From assembly GCA_002071445.1 (NCBI GenBank), contig MWFE01000059.1, positions 1-54,802 of the forward strand: a DNA stretch of 54,802 bases. The letters run 5' to 3'. Positions within the stretch are counted from its first letter, which is position 1. Each line of letters begins with the position of its first letter. This document shows, piece after piece, positions 46,262 through 53,844 of the stretch. Below the pieces are notes generated by a model. That model was not told where the DNA came from. It ran no database searches and saw only the letters and a list, made by a program, of their open reading frames with translations. The translations under genes and the position numbers were made by a program. The DNA comes from Bacteroidetes bacterium ADurb.Bin008 (GTDB lineage: Bacteria; Bacteroidota; Bacteroidia; Bacteroidales; Tenuifilaceae).

Positions 46262-46406
46262 GGACGATTCTGTCTTAAGATTGATTTTTTAGTGAATTTT
46301 TGTAACTTTATACTGGTTTAAAAGCCGGATGAAATGCAAGCCTGTTGCGACTATACTACTGTTTTGGAGGTATGGGGATAAAAGGTTAGGACTATTAACG
46401 AGTTAT
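46262..46406 (+). repeat. Left direct repeat flanking the toxin-antitoxin/Fic island
   Basis: Begins GGACGATT and ends AGGACTATTAACGAGTTAT. It matches 49176-49337 in the same order with gaps (shared blocks TTTGTAACTTTAT, GTTT..AAGCC, CCTGTTGC, GGGG, AAAAGGTTAGG, CTATTAACGAGTTAT). The two copies enclose parDE, mntA-hepT and fic. Confidence 0.75.
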
Positions 46407-46433
46407 GTGGGATTATAAAAAAAGACACAGGTA

Positions 46434-46464
46434 TTGATAAATGTACCAAAATTTGGTAACTTTG
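46434..46464 (+). promoter_or_regulatory. parDE promoter with overlapping operator
   Basis: TTG (46434-46436), 20 bases, then TAACTTTG (46457-46464) match the Bacteroidota promoter. The perfect palindrome TACCAAAATTTGGTA (46444-46458, 7-bp arms around one A) reaches into the first two bases of the -7 box. This is where autorepression by the ParD-ParE complex would be expected. Confidence 0.75.
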
Positions 46465-46481
46465 TAGAAAAATAAAATACC

Positions 46482-46751
46482 ATGAATAGAAATACCTCAA
46501 TATCAATAGGAAACTATTTTGACAATTTCATCAAAAGTAAGATTTCAGAAGGGCGTTATAAAAATGCCAGCGAAGTAATACGAGCAGGGCTAAGACTTCT
46601 TGAAGAAGAAGAAAATAAAGTTATTGCTCTCAGAGAAGCTATTCAAGAAGGGGTGGAAAGTGGAATCGCTCACGACTTTAACCCTGAAACACACTTAGAA
46701 AAAATAAAAGCAAATCGAAACTTGAATGGCAAAATTGAGGTTTACAAATAA
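46482..46751 (+). CDS. ParD-family antitoxin
   Basis: An 89-aa ribbon-helix-helix antitoxin. The N-terminal strand NRNTSISIGNYFDNFI and the GRYKNASEVIRAGLRLLEEEE helices form the DNA-binding domain. The acidic C-terminal tail (SGIAHDFNPETHLEKIKANR) is the toxin-wrapping region. It overlaps parE by 26 bases, typical of translational coupling. It probably binds the palindrome at 46444-46458. Confidence 0.9.
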   Translation: MNRNTSISIGNYFDNFIKSKISEGRYKNASEVIRAGLRLLEEEENKVIALREAIQEGVESGIAHDFNPETHLEKIKANRNLNGKIEVYK

Positions 46752-47028
46752 AGCGGTTTATGATTTAACTCAGATTTGGAATTACACCGTTGATAAGTGG
46801 TCTGAAAAACAAGCAGACAAGTACTATCATATGCTTATAGATAACTGCAATGCAGTTGCATATAATCCTGAAGTGGGTAAAAACTATTCAGGGGTTACAG
46901 AAGACTTATTGGGATTTAAAGCAGGACGACATATAATATTTTATAGGATTATTGAGAAGGATGAAGTAGAAATAATTAGAATCCTTCACGAACAAATGGA
47001 TTTAAAGAATAGAATAACTGAAAAATAA
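46726..47028 (+). CDS. ParE-family toxin
   Basis: A 100-aa RelE/ParE-fold toxin with KLRFTNKAVYDLTQIWNYTVDKWSEKQADKYY at the start, NPEVGKNYSG in the middle, and the conserved strand KAGRHIIFYRIIEKDEVEIIRILHEQMD at the end. ParE members usually inhibit DNA gyrase; the residues present do not prove that. Complementary sequences GTTATGTGGG (46402-46411) and CCCACATAAC (47030-47039) bracket the pair. Confidence 0.9.
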   Translation: MAKLRFTNKAVYDLTQIWNYTVDKWSEKQADKYYHMLIDNCNAVAYNPEVGKNYSGVTEDLLGFKAGRHIIFYRIIEKDEVEIIRILHEQMDLKNRITEK

Positions 47029-47067
47029 CCCCACATAACAAGCAGTCGTGTTTAACCCTAGTGCAAA

Positions 47068-47098
47068 TTGACATCATTTGCTAAATTTATTATCTTTG
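47068..47098 (+). promoter_or_regulatory. Promoter of the mntA-hepT pair
   Basis: TTG (47068-47070), 20 bases, TATCTTTG (47091-47098): a full match to the Bacteroidota promoter. The ATG at 47103 lies only four bases past the -7 box, so the mRNA is probably leaderless or nearly so. Confidence 0.75.
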
Positions 47099-47102
47099 TC
47101 CT

Positions 47103-47402
47103 ATGAACCTAATAGAAAGAAATATCGATACAATTCGAGACTTGTGTTCAAGGCACAAAGTTAGACGACTATTTGCATTTGGTTCTGTATTGACAGATAG
47201 TTTCAAAAAGGACAGCGATGTTGACCTAGTCGTAGACTTTCAAGACGTAAACCTTTATGAATACGCTGACAACTATTTTGACTTAAAAGAATCATTAGAG
47301 AACCTATTTAAACGTAATGTGGATTTGTTGGAAGAAAAAGCAATTAAAAATCCTTATTTAAAACAATCAATTGATTCATCAAAGCAACTAGTTTATGGAT
47401 AG
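47103..47402 (+). CDS. mntA: MntA-type nucleotidyltransferase antitoxin
   Basis: A 99-aa minimal nucleotidyltransferase. Gly27-Ser28-x10-Asp39-x-Asp41 in AFGSVLTDSFKKDSDVDLVVDF is the GSx10DxD active site. In characterised pairs MntA neutralises the HEPN toxin HepT by AMPylating a tyrosine. Its last codons overlap hepT by eight bases. Start codon chosen because family members begin MNLIExx and no other start precedes the active site. Confidence 0.88.
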   Translation: MNLIERNIDTIRDLCSRHKVRRLFAFGSVLTDSFKKDSDVDLVVDFQDVNLYEYADNYFDLKESLENLFKRNVDLLEEKAIKNPYLKQSIDSSKQLVYG

Positions 47403-47733
47403 CGAAATTAAAACTTGGTTGTACGACATTTTGCAATCAATAGAAGAGATAGAAAGCTACTTTGAAGACAGACCAAAGAGATTTGATGAATATATTAACG
47501 ACATCAGAACAAAACGGGCTGTCGAAAGGAATATAGAAATAATTGGAGAGGCAACGAATAGAATACTCAAACGACACAAAGAGTTCCATCTAAAAAACGT
47601 CCATAAAATTATTGGAACAAGAAACAGAATTGCCCACGGTTACGACAAAATATCCGACGATTTAATTTGGAGTATTGTTATCAATCACCTTCCTAAACTG
47701 AAAGAAGAAATTGCTTCCAAACTAGAAGAGTAA
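47395..47733 (+). CDS. hepT: HepT-like HEPN ribonuclease toxin
   Basis: A 112-aa all-helical HEPN (DUF86) protein with the R-x4-H-x-Y motif at Arg76, His81 and Tyr83 (RNRIAHGY). Arg and His are the RNase site and the tyrosine is the expected AMPylation target of MntA. Cuts RNA when freed, by family knowledge. It overlaps mntA, giving a coupled toxin-antitoxin pair. A large imperfect palindrome follows its stop. Confidence 0.88.
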   Translation: MDSEIKTWLYDILQSIEEIESYFEDRPKRFDEYINDIRTKRAVERNIEIIGEATNRILKRHKEFHLKNVHKIIGTRNRIAHGYDKISDDLIWSIVINHLPKLKEEIASKLEE

Positions 47734-47735
47734 AA

Positions 47736-47885
47736 GGCTACACACAACAAGCAGTTGCTTTCACTGGGGCTAATGATGCAGATATGGATTTTTTTAGTAC
47801 TTAATTTTGGGTTTAGCGGGTTATGACGCCACTGGAGTTTAACTCCCCAGCGTAAGCAACTGCCGGCCATTAGCCATAGTTAGGC
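47736..47885 (+). repeat. attC-like imperfect palindrome after hepT
   Basis: GCAGTTGCTT-tca-CTGGGG (47751-47769) pairs with CCCCAG-cgt-AAGCAACTGC (47845-47863); the outer GGCTA (47736-47740) pairs with TAGCC (47871-47875). GTTAGGC at 47879-47885 fits the R-prime consensus GTTRRRY of integron attC sites. The left R box (ACACAAC) is a poor match. A folded recombination site of a former gene cassette is the best reading; a long regulatory hairpin is the alternative. Confidence 0.5.
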
Positions 47886-47990
47886 CGACAGACCCCTCTA
47901 AAACAAATAGAAAAAACATCAAATGATTCTTTTTTTCCGGGTGCGGTGAAAAAACGAAACATTCGCCGCATTTATGCGTTGAATAATTTG

Positions 47991-47998
47991 TATATTTG
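47991..47998 (+). promoter_or_regulatory. Likely -7 promoter element of the Fic gene
   Basis: TATATTTG fits TAnnTTTG. Transcription would start near 48004, after an in-frame ATG at 47996, which supports the later start at 48020. Confidence 0.55.
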
Positions 47999-48019
47999 AT
48001 GCATATTAAGTTTCCGGCA

Positions 48020-49126
48020 ATGGCTAAATACATATACCAGCATAAAAATTGGACAGATTTCACCTGGCAAGATAAGGCCATCAATGCTGTGTTTGGCGAA
48101 GTCCGCCTGATGCAAGGTAAAATCATCGGACAGATGAACGCATTAGGTTTTTATGCCAAAGAAGAAGTAACACTTACGGCATTAACTCTAGACGTAGTAA
48201 AATCTTTCGAAATAGAAGGAGAACTGCTTAGCTATGAACAAGTGCGCTTTTCCATAGCACGACGTTTAGGGATCAACACTGCAGGCTTTGTGCCAAGCAA
48301 TCGCCATATTGAGGGTATAGTAGAAATGATGCTTGATGCTACACAGCAATACTCCTTGCCATTAACTGAAAAACGCTTGTTTGGATGGCACGCAGCACTT
48401 TTCCCCACAGGGTACAGCGGACCTTATAGAATAGAAGCAGGTAAATACCGCACCGGTGAAATGCAGGTGGTTTCGGGTGCCTTGGGCAAAGAAAAAGTCC
48501 ATTACGAAGCCGTAGCACCGGAATTGGTTAAATCCGAAATGGACAAGTTTTTAGATTGGTTTAATTATGATAATCAGCTCGATCCCGTGCTGAAAGCGGC
48601 TATTGCCCACTTTTGGTTTATCATTATTCACCCATTTGATGACGGCAACGGGCGTATAGCCAGAGCCATAGCTGATATGCTACTGGCCCGTGCCGAGCAT
48701 AGTGGCGAACGTTTTTACAGCATGTCAAGCCAAATATTGATAGAACGTAAACGCTACTATGAGGTGTTGCAAAGGGTACAGCACAGCACAGGCGATATAA
48801 CCGAATGGCTCGATTGGTTTTTGCATTGTCTTAAAAATGCAATGCTGGCCACTGAGCAAACAACACAACGAATTTTGCTTAAAGCTGAATTCTGGAAACT
48901 ACACCAACACACGCCAATCAACGAAAGGCAAAGAGCTGTTTTGAATATGCTGCTCGATGGATTTGATGGCAAGCTACAGACAAGCAAGTGGGCAAAAATC
49001 ACCAGGGTTTCAACAGATACAGCATTACGCGATATCAAAGACTTAATGGAAAAAGGTATTTTGGAAGAAGCCAATGAGGGCGGCCGAAGCACAAATTATA
49101 AGCTGACCAGCTTGAGAAAAGAATAA
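48020..49126 (+). CDS. Fic family AMPylation protein with DUF4172 N-terminus
   Basis: 368 aa from the ATG at 48020, which gives the DUF4172 opening MAKYIYQHKNWTDFTW and agrees with the promoter position. The Fic motif HPFDDGNGR spans 204-212 (catalytic His204). The inhibitory helix S-x3-E-G occurs at 62-67 (SFEIEG), so this is a class II, self-inhibited enzyme. A C-terminal winged-helix domain (QTSKWAKITRVSTDTALRDIKDLMEKGILEE) suggests DNA binding. It would transfer AMP or another nucleotide to hydroxyl side chains of unknown targets. It is the last gene before the right direct repeat. Confidence 0.92.
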   Translation: MAKYIYQHKNWTDFTWQDKAINAVFGEVRLMQGKIIGQMNALGFYAKEEVTLTALTLDVVKSFEIEGELLSYEQVRFSIARRLGINTAGFVPSNRHIEGIVEMMLDATQQYSLPLTEKRLFGWHAALFPTGYSGPYRIEAGKYRTGEMQVVSGALGKEKVHYEAVAPELVKSEMDKFLDWFNYDNQLDPVLKAAIAHFWFIIIHPFDDGNGRIARAIADMLLARAEHSGERFYSMSSQILIERKRYYEVLQRVQHSTGDITEWLDWFLHCLKNAMLATEQTTQRILLKAEFWKLHQHTPINERQRAVLNMLLDGFDGKLQTSKWAKITRVSTDTALRDIKDLMEKGILEEANEGGRSTNYKLTSLRKE

Positions 49127-49615
49127 CCACCGGCTATAGCAGCGACTTGGGATAGCCATGGGTGCTTTCCACTCTGGACGATTTGTGGATTTTGGTTTGA
49201 TATTTTGGTAAAGCTTTGTAACTTTATTCGGGTTTTTAAGCCAGATAAAATGTAAACCTGTTGCAGATATCAGGTTGCTGTGGGAGGTGGGAGGGGGGAG
49301 GATGGGGAAGAAAAGGTTAGGGCTATTAACGAGTTATCGCCAAGTGTAAGAGACATACAACAACATAGAAACATTGAAAAGTAAACCATTGTGAAAGGAA
49401 AGAAAAAAGGAATATTAACAATACCAGAGAGCCGAGACTCAAGCCGACTCTATTTTTTTTATTTTTTACCCACCGCACATTTTTTAAAACAATTGTCGAC
49501 ACACATTACCAAAGCCCTACACGCCTACGCTAAACTAAAGCATTGTCAAAGAGTACAATCTTGTTAATAAATAAAACTGAAATTTTAAGTTATTAATAAA
49601 TAAAATTTAAGTATT
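49127..49615. other. Intergenic region holding the right direct repeat and a weak hairpin
   Basis: A 489-bp stretch without a gene. It contains GGCTAT/ATAGCC arms just after fic (49132-49157), the direct repeat 49176-49337, and a weak hairpin around 49426-49451 followed by a long T run (49452-49467) that may act as a + strand terminator. No consensus promoter for the downstream operon was found; the last 50 bases are almost pure A/T. Confidence 0.6.
49176..49337 (+). repeat. Right direct repeat flanking the toxin-antitoxin/Fic island
   Basis: Counterpart of 46262-46406, starting GGACGATT and ending AGGGCTATTAACGAGTTAT, with a G-rich insertion (GTGGGAGGTGGGAGGGGGGA) absent from the left copy. 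Confidence 0.75.
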
Positions 49616-51010
49616 ATGAGCCAAAAGATTTCAACTATTGCTGAACGCAAGATAATTGAAGATTTTGCAAAGGAAATATCACTTAAGAAAGAAACAGGAA
49701 TTCATCCAGAAAAAACGGTCATCGATTTTAGGAATGACCGCTTAAAAGGAAAAGATGGTGAACGTTACGTTTATTTAGTTCCAACAAAATTACTTCGTTT
49801 CAGAAAAGACAATGGCAGAATTGCTTCTGATGTATATAGTTACGAAAAGCAAAATGGTATTCTTGATGAAACTCTAGATACAACACAAGAAATTATTAGA
49901 AAATTCCTTACAAATAAGGATGAAGAAAACAATATAAAACTTCGCAATCTTATCAAGCATTCTGGTCAAATTGAGCCGGCAATCATTACTTGTGATGGTT
50001 TTCTCATAAATGGAAATCGGAGAAAAATGGTTATTGAAGATTTATATGAAAGAACCAAGGAGAAGAAATATGAGACAATGAAAGTGGTAATATTACCTGG
50101 AGCTGATGATGAAGGTGGACCACCAACAATAAAGGAAATTGAACAAATAGAAAATAGATACCAATTACAGAGTGATGGCAAATCTGAATATACAAATTTT
50201 GATCGAGCAATATCTATTCAAAGAAAAATAGCTTCAGGTATGTCACTTGAGGAACAACTTAAAGATGATCCTAGTTTGATAGAAATGACACCAAAAGAAT
50301 TTAAAAAGGAATTACAACGAGTCAAAAATAAATTCCTTGCACCTCTAGAATGTGTTGATAGATATCTTGAAAGTTTGGGCAGGGATGGCTTATATGATTC
50401 TATTTCGGAAGGTAGAGCAGATAAAGAGGGTCGATGGTATTCATTTATTGATTATTATGAAAGGATCTATAGAAATCTTTTAGATTCAAGAAAGAGAAAT
50501 GAACTTGGAGTTGAGGAGGATGAAGTTGGAGAAATTGAAGATATTGCATTTAAAATTATTCGTAAAAAAGATTTTCCTAATCATAAGACTCATGAAGTAA
50601 TAAGAATAATGCCCAAAATCTTAGCAAATAAAGATGCTAAAAAGGAACTAATGAAAATAAAAAGTGTATCAAATAATCTTAGCGAAAATGAATATAGCGA
50701 AAATGACAAGCTACAGACAATAGATAAAAAGTGGGGAAATAAAAATGCTACTACAATTATTGGTAGTGTTAAAAAAGCAATTAATATAATAGAGCATGAA
50801 AAGGAAATTGAGACACCACTGACACTTTTGGATGGTGCTTTGAAAAAACTTAATCATGAAAATATGGTACCTGAAGCGCTGGATATTTTTAAAATCGAAG
50901 ATGCATTAAAAAAATCGAAAGAAATTCAAGAGCGTGCTCATATATTAGAAAAAATTTTTTGGGAACAAAAAAATAAGGTGAAGAAAATCCTGAGGAAAAA
51001 TGAAAATTGA
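49616..51010 (+). CDS. ParB-like nuclease/NTPase-domain protein, first gene of a four-gene putative defence operon
   Basis: 464 aa. The segment LIKHSGQIEPAIITCDGFLINGNRRKMVIEDL (112-143) matches the ParB/sulfiredoxin-like core, with GNRR (133-136) in the place of ParB's GERR; DndB-type DGQHR proteins share this fold. The rest is helical and charged, without a recognised domain. No typical ParB helix-turn-helix is obvious. It overlaps the helicase gene by 11 bases. The AT-rich composition contrasts with the efflux operon. A sensor, DNA-modification or regulatory role is possible; none is shown. Confidence 0.75.
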   Translation: MSQKISTIAERKIIEDFAKEISLKKETGIHPEKTVIDFRNDRLKGKDGERYVYLVPTKLLRFRKDNGRIASDVYSYEKQNGILDETLDTTQEIIRKFLTNKDEENNIKLRNLIKHSGQIEPAIITCDGFLINGNRRKMVIEDLYERTKEKKYETMKVVILPGADDEGGPPTIKEIEQIENRYQLQSDGKSEYTNFDRAISIQRKIASGMSLEEQLKDDPSLIEMTPKEFKKELQRVKNKFLAPLECVDRYLESLGRDGLYDSISEGRADKEGRWYSFIDYYERIYRNLLDSRKRNELGVEEDEVGEIEDIAFKIIRKKDFPNHKTHEVIRIMPKILANKDAKKELMKIKSVSNNLSENEYSENDKLQTIDKKWGNKNATTIIGSVKKAINIIEHEKEIETPLTLLDGALKKLNHENMVPEALDIFKIEDALKKSKEIQERAHILEKIFWEQKNKVKKILRKNEN

Positions 51011-52907
51011 TTTTAACAATAATACTATTCTATTAGAAGATATTAATCTTGAGACTCATCAAATAAGTCAACTGAAATTCTGGGGGTTTAAAAATGACGG
51101 TGTTGATAGATTAATATTCACTAGTGAATCTGCAGATGGCCTTATTTTAAAACTAATTGCATACTTTAAGAAGGAAAATTTAATTTATGAGGCAACAAAT
51201 GATTTGAAAATTCGAATCAGTGAATTAAATAACAATATTCTTAACTTCAAAAGAATAAAAGATTTAGGGGATTCGTTTAAAAGTGGTCAATTTAACAGTT
51301 CAGAATTTCAAGAATTTTGTCAGTTTTTTAATACTCATTTACCAAAAAGAAAACTTAAAGCCCATCAACTTAAAGCTGCATTTCATTTATATTTAATTCA
51401 CAACGGAGCAAATTTTTCGGTGCCTGGTAGCGGAAAAACATCTGTTGTATTAAGCGTTTATGAAAAACTTAAAGAAGAAAGTAAGGTTAATGTCCTATTT
51501 GTTGTAGGACCTCCAGCTTGCTTTGGTCCATGGAAAACGGAATTTTTTGAAACATTAGGTCGAAAGCCCGATTTTAGAATACTTGCGGGTGGAGAGAAAG
51601 GCATGAGAAAAAGCGAGTATTATACTAATACAGACAATAAAGCAGAACTGTATCTAACAACATTCCAAACATTATTAAATGATCAAGATGATATTATAGT
51701 TTTATTCTCGCAAGAAAATATTAATGTATTTCTTGTAATTGATGAAGCACATTATATTAAACAAATAAATGGTAATTGGGCAACTGCAGTGCTAAATATT
51801 GCCAAGTACTCTAAGTTTCGTTGCATTCTCACTGGAACACCAATACCAAAAAGTTTCAGCGATATTTACAACTTATTCGATTTTTTATGGCCCCAAAACG
51901 AAACCATTGAATCAAGTGCAAGAATAAAATTGCAAACGCTAGAAAAAAATAACAAAATTGATGAAGCTAAAGCAATTTTAGAGAGCAGAGTTGGCTCACT
52001 ATTTTATAGAGTTAGAAAAAAAGACCTCGGTTTGAAGGAACAAGTATTTCATGAGCCTATTGTATTGCCCATGAACAAGTATGAGAAAAAAGTGTACGAA
52101 GCTATTGAAAAAAAAATAAGGCACTATTCAATGAATGATTATTTACAGAACAAAGATTTCATCGATAAGTTGAAAAGAGGTAGGATGATTCGACTAAGAC
52201 AAAGTGTTTCTTATTTGCATCTACTTATTAAGGCAATTGAGAATTATGACGAAGATATTTTGGAGGATGAAAAAGATTTGCGTTACATAGTTCGTGATTA
52301 CGACAAACTTGAATTACCTGCAAAGTTTGAATACCTATCAAAGAAAATTATTGCACTGCAGAAGGATAAACAGAAAGTTGTAATCTGGACAAATTTTGTT
52401 GGAACGATTGAAAAACTTGAAGAATACTTTAATAAATCATTGGGAATGTATTGTCGGTCTATTTATGGTAATACACCGATTGTGCAATCAACTATTGCAG
52501 ACGAAAAGACAAGAGAAGAAATTCGAGACGAGTTTGTAGATTCAAAAAGTGGTCTTGATATTTTAATTGCAAACCCTGCAGCTTGTGCAGAATCTATTTC
52601 TCTGCACAAAACTTGTCATATTGCAATATATTACGACCTCACATACAATTGTGCTCAATATTTACAATCACTTGACCGCATACATCGTGTAGGAGGTTCG
52701 GAAGAAATTGAAGCTCATTATTACTTTCTGCAATATGAAAATACTATAGACCAAGACATCTTAAACAACTTGCGGAGAAAGGCGGACCGTATGAGTAAAA
52801 TTATTGATGAGGATTACAGAATTTACTCTCTTGATATGTTTGATGATGATGACGAAGAAATTAACGCATACAATAGGTTATTTAGTAAAAATGAGAAGGC
52901 CATTTGA
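51000..52907 (+). CDS. SNF2-type superfamily 2 helicase/translocase
   Basis: A 635-aa ATPase. Motif I VPGSGKTS (141-148), motif II DEAH (248-251), motif III LTGTP (277-281) and motif VI QSLDRIHRVGG in the second RecA domain are all present, followed by a YYFLQYENTIDQDI tail typical of SNF2 proteins. About 120 N-terminal residues precede the core and carry no known domain. It would translocate on DNA using ATP. It overlaps both neighbours (11 and 17 bases), so its expression is coupled to them. Confidence 0.9.
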   Translation: MKIDFNNNTILLEDINLETHQISQLKFWGFKNDGVDRLIFTSESADGLILKLIAYFKKENLIYEATNDLKIRISELNNNILNFKRIKDLGDSFKSGQFNSSEFQEFCQFFNTHLPKRKLKAHQLKAAFHLYLIHNGANFSVPGSGKTSVVLSVYEKLKEESKVNVLFVVGPPACFGPWKTEFFETLGRKPDFRILAGGEKGMRKSEYYTNTDNKAELYLTTFQTLLNDQDDIIVLFSQENINVFLVIDEAHYIKQINGNWATAVLNIAKYSKFRCILTGTPIPKSFSDIYNLFDFLWPQNETIESSARIKLQTLEKNNKIDEAKAILESRVGSLFYRVRKKDLGLKEQVFHEPIVLPMNKYEKKVYEAIEKKIRHYSMNDYLQNKDFIDKLKRGRMIRLRQSVSYLHLLIKAIENYDEDILEDEKDLRYIVRDYDKLELPAKFEYLSKKIIALQKDKQKVVIWTNFVGTIEKLEEYFNKSLGMYCRSIYGNTPIVQSTIADEKTREEIRDEFVDSKSGLDILIANPAACAESISLHKTCHIAIYYDLTYNCAQYLQSLDRIHRVGGSEEIEAHYYFLQYENTIDQDILNNLRRKADRMSKIIDEDYRIYSLDMFDDDDEEINAYNRLFSKNEKAI

Positions 52908-53844
52908 AAAAATTAAATTATCGCAACTTTATATTCTTTGCAATATCCTTGCTGAAGCTGAGATACGTAATGTGAGCATTATTAAACGGAAGTATTTAGA
53001 AAAAGGATTGTCATTCGATGAAACTCTTTCTTTATTGGAAGATTTGAAACTTGTAAGAATCAATTCAGGCGAATTGATTCCTTCAAATTCTCTTTTAAAT
53101 ACACATAATTCACTTGATGACTTCAAAAAGTTATTTCTCTCTGTTTTGTTTTCAGCAAGTGGATTAGTTTCAGAAGAGTTGCGAAATTTTCTGTTGAACT
53201 TTCAGACAAAGAACGGAAAAATAGTTTTCTACGCATCCGAACTTAAAAAAATAAAATTCAGTGACATAAGAAATCTTCTGCTTGAATTGGAATTCATTTC
53301 AGTGAGTTCTGATAATGCAACATACATTGTCAATCCTAATTTTGTTGATTTGTTTGTAATGCAATTCAGCAGTCAAATACTTTCCCCCGAATCATTGAAA
53401 AAGAAGCAAACTGAAAATGAGTCAATTGGTTTATCAGCTGAGAAAGCAATTATTGATTTTGAAATTAAACGCCTTTCAGCAATTTCTGTTTTAAAAAATG
53501 AAATTGAACACACTTCGCTTCACAATGTTTTAGCAGGCTACGACATCAAAAGTTTTGAAGATTATCTTGATAGTAATTCCAAACGCATTGAAAGGTACAT
53601 TGAAGTGAAAGCGGTTTCAGTTGACAATTACAAATTTTATTGGAGCAGAATGGAGATTGAAATTGCAAAAGTATTTGGAGAAAAGTATTACCTATATTTA
53701 CTCCCTGTCATTTCAAATAATAATTTTGACTTTGAAAAGTTAATCATAATAAGGAATCCCTTTGAGAACGTATTCTCAAACGTTCGCGAATGGAAAAAAG
53801 AAGAAGAATGTATTACTTTTACAAAAATTCAGACTAATAACTAA
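52891..53844 (+). CDS. DUF3883-domain protein, putative PD-(D/E)XK nuclease
   Basis: 317 aa from the ATG at 52891; the longer frame to 52804 lies inside the helicase gene. Residues 1-175 are helical and unrecognised. The C-terminal ~135 residues match the DUF3883 (NO VEIN C-terminal) pattern: SAEKAIIDFE, GYDIKSFE (Asp218), RYIEVKA (Glu238-x-Lys240), FYWSRMEIEIAK, and YYLYLLPVI. The D...ExK arrangement is that of PD-(D/E)XK nucleases, so this is the likely cutting subunit. It overlaps the methyltransferase start by one base (TAATG). Confidence 0.78.
   Translation: MRRPFEKIKLSQLYILCNILAEAEIRNVSIIKRKYLEKGLSFDETLSLLEDLKLVRINSGELIPSNSLLNTHNSLDDFKKLFLSVLFSASGLVSEELRNFLLNFQTKNGKIVFYASELKKIKFSDIRNLLLELEFISVSSDNATYIVNPNFVDLFVMQFSSQILSPESLKKKQTENESIGLSAEKAIIDFEIKRLSAISVLKNEIEHTSLHNVLAGYDIKSFEDYLDSNSKRIERYIEVKAVSVDNYKFYWSRMEIEIAKVFGEKYYLYLLPVISNNNFDFEKLIIIRNPFENVFSNVREWKKEEECITFTKIQTNN

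Larger units (their letters stand above)
46402..47039 (+). mobile_element. parDE unit with complementary ends, cassette-like
   Basis: The left end 46402-46416 (GTTATGTGGGATTAT) and right end 47025-47039 are inverted copies with one mismatch in 15. The right end lies just past the parE stop and leads into AAGCAGTCG, a phrase also found after hepT (AAGCAGTTG). Matching ends are what an integron gene cassette or a very small transposable unit would show. No integrase is in the window. Confidence 0.45.

Noticed and set aside
52804..52890. Longer start for the DUF3883 protein
   Set aside because: The extension is entirely inside the helicase gene in another frame; the ATG at 52891 gives the usual short overlap.
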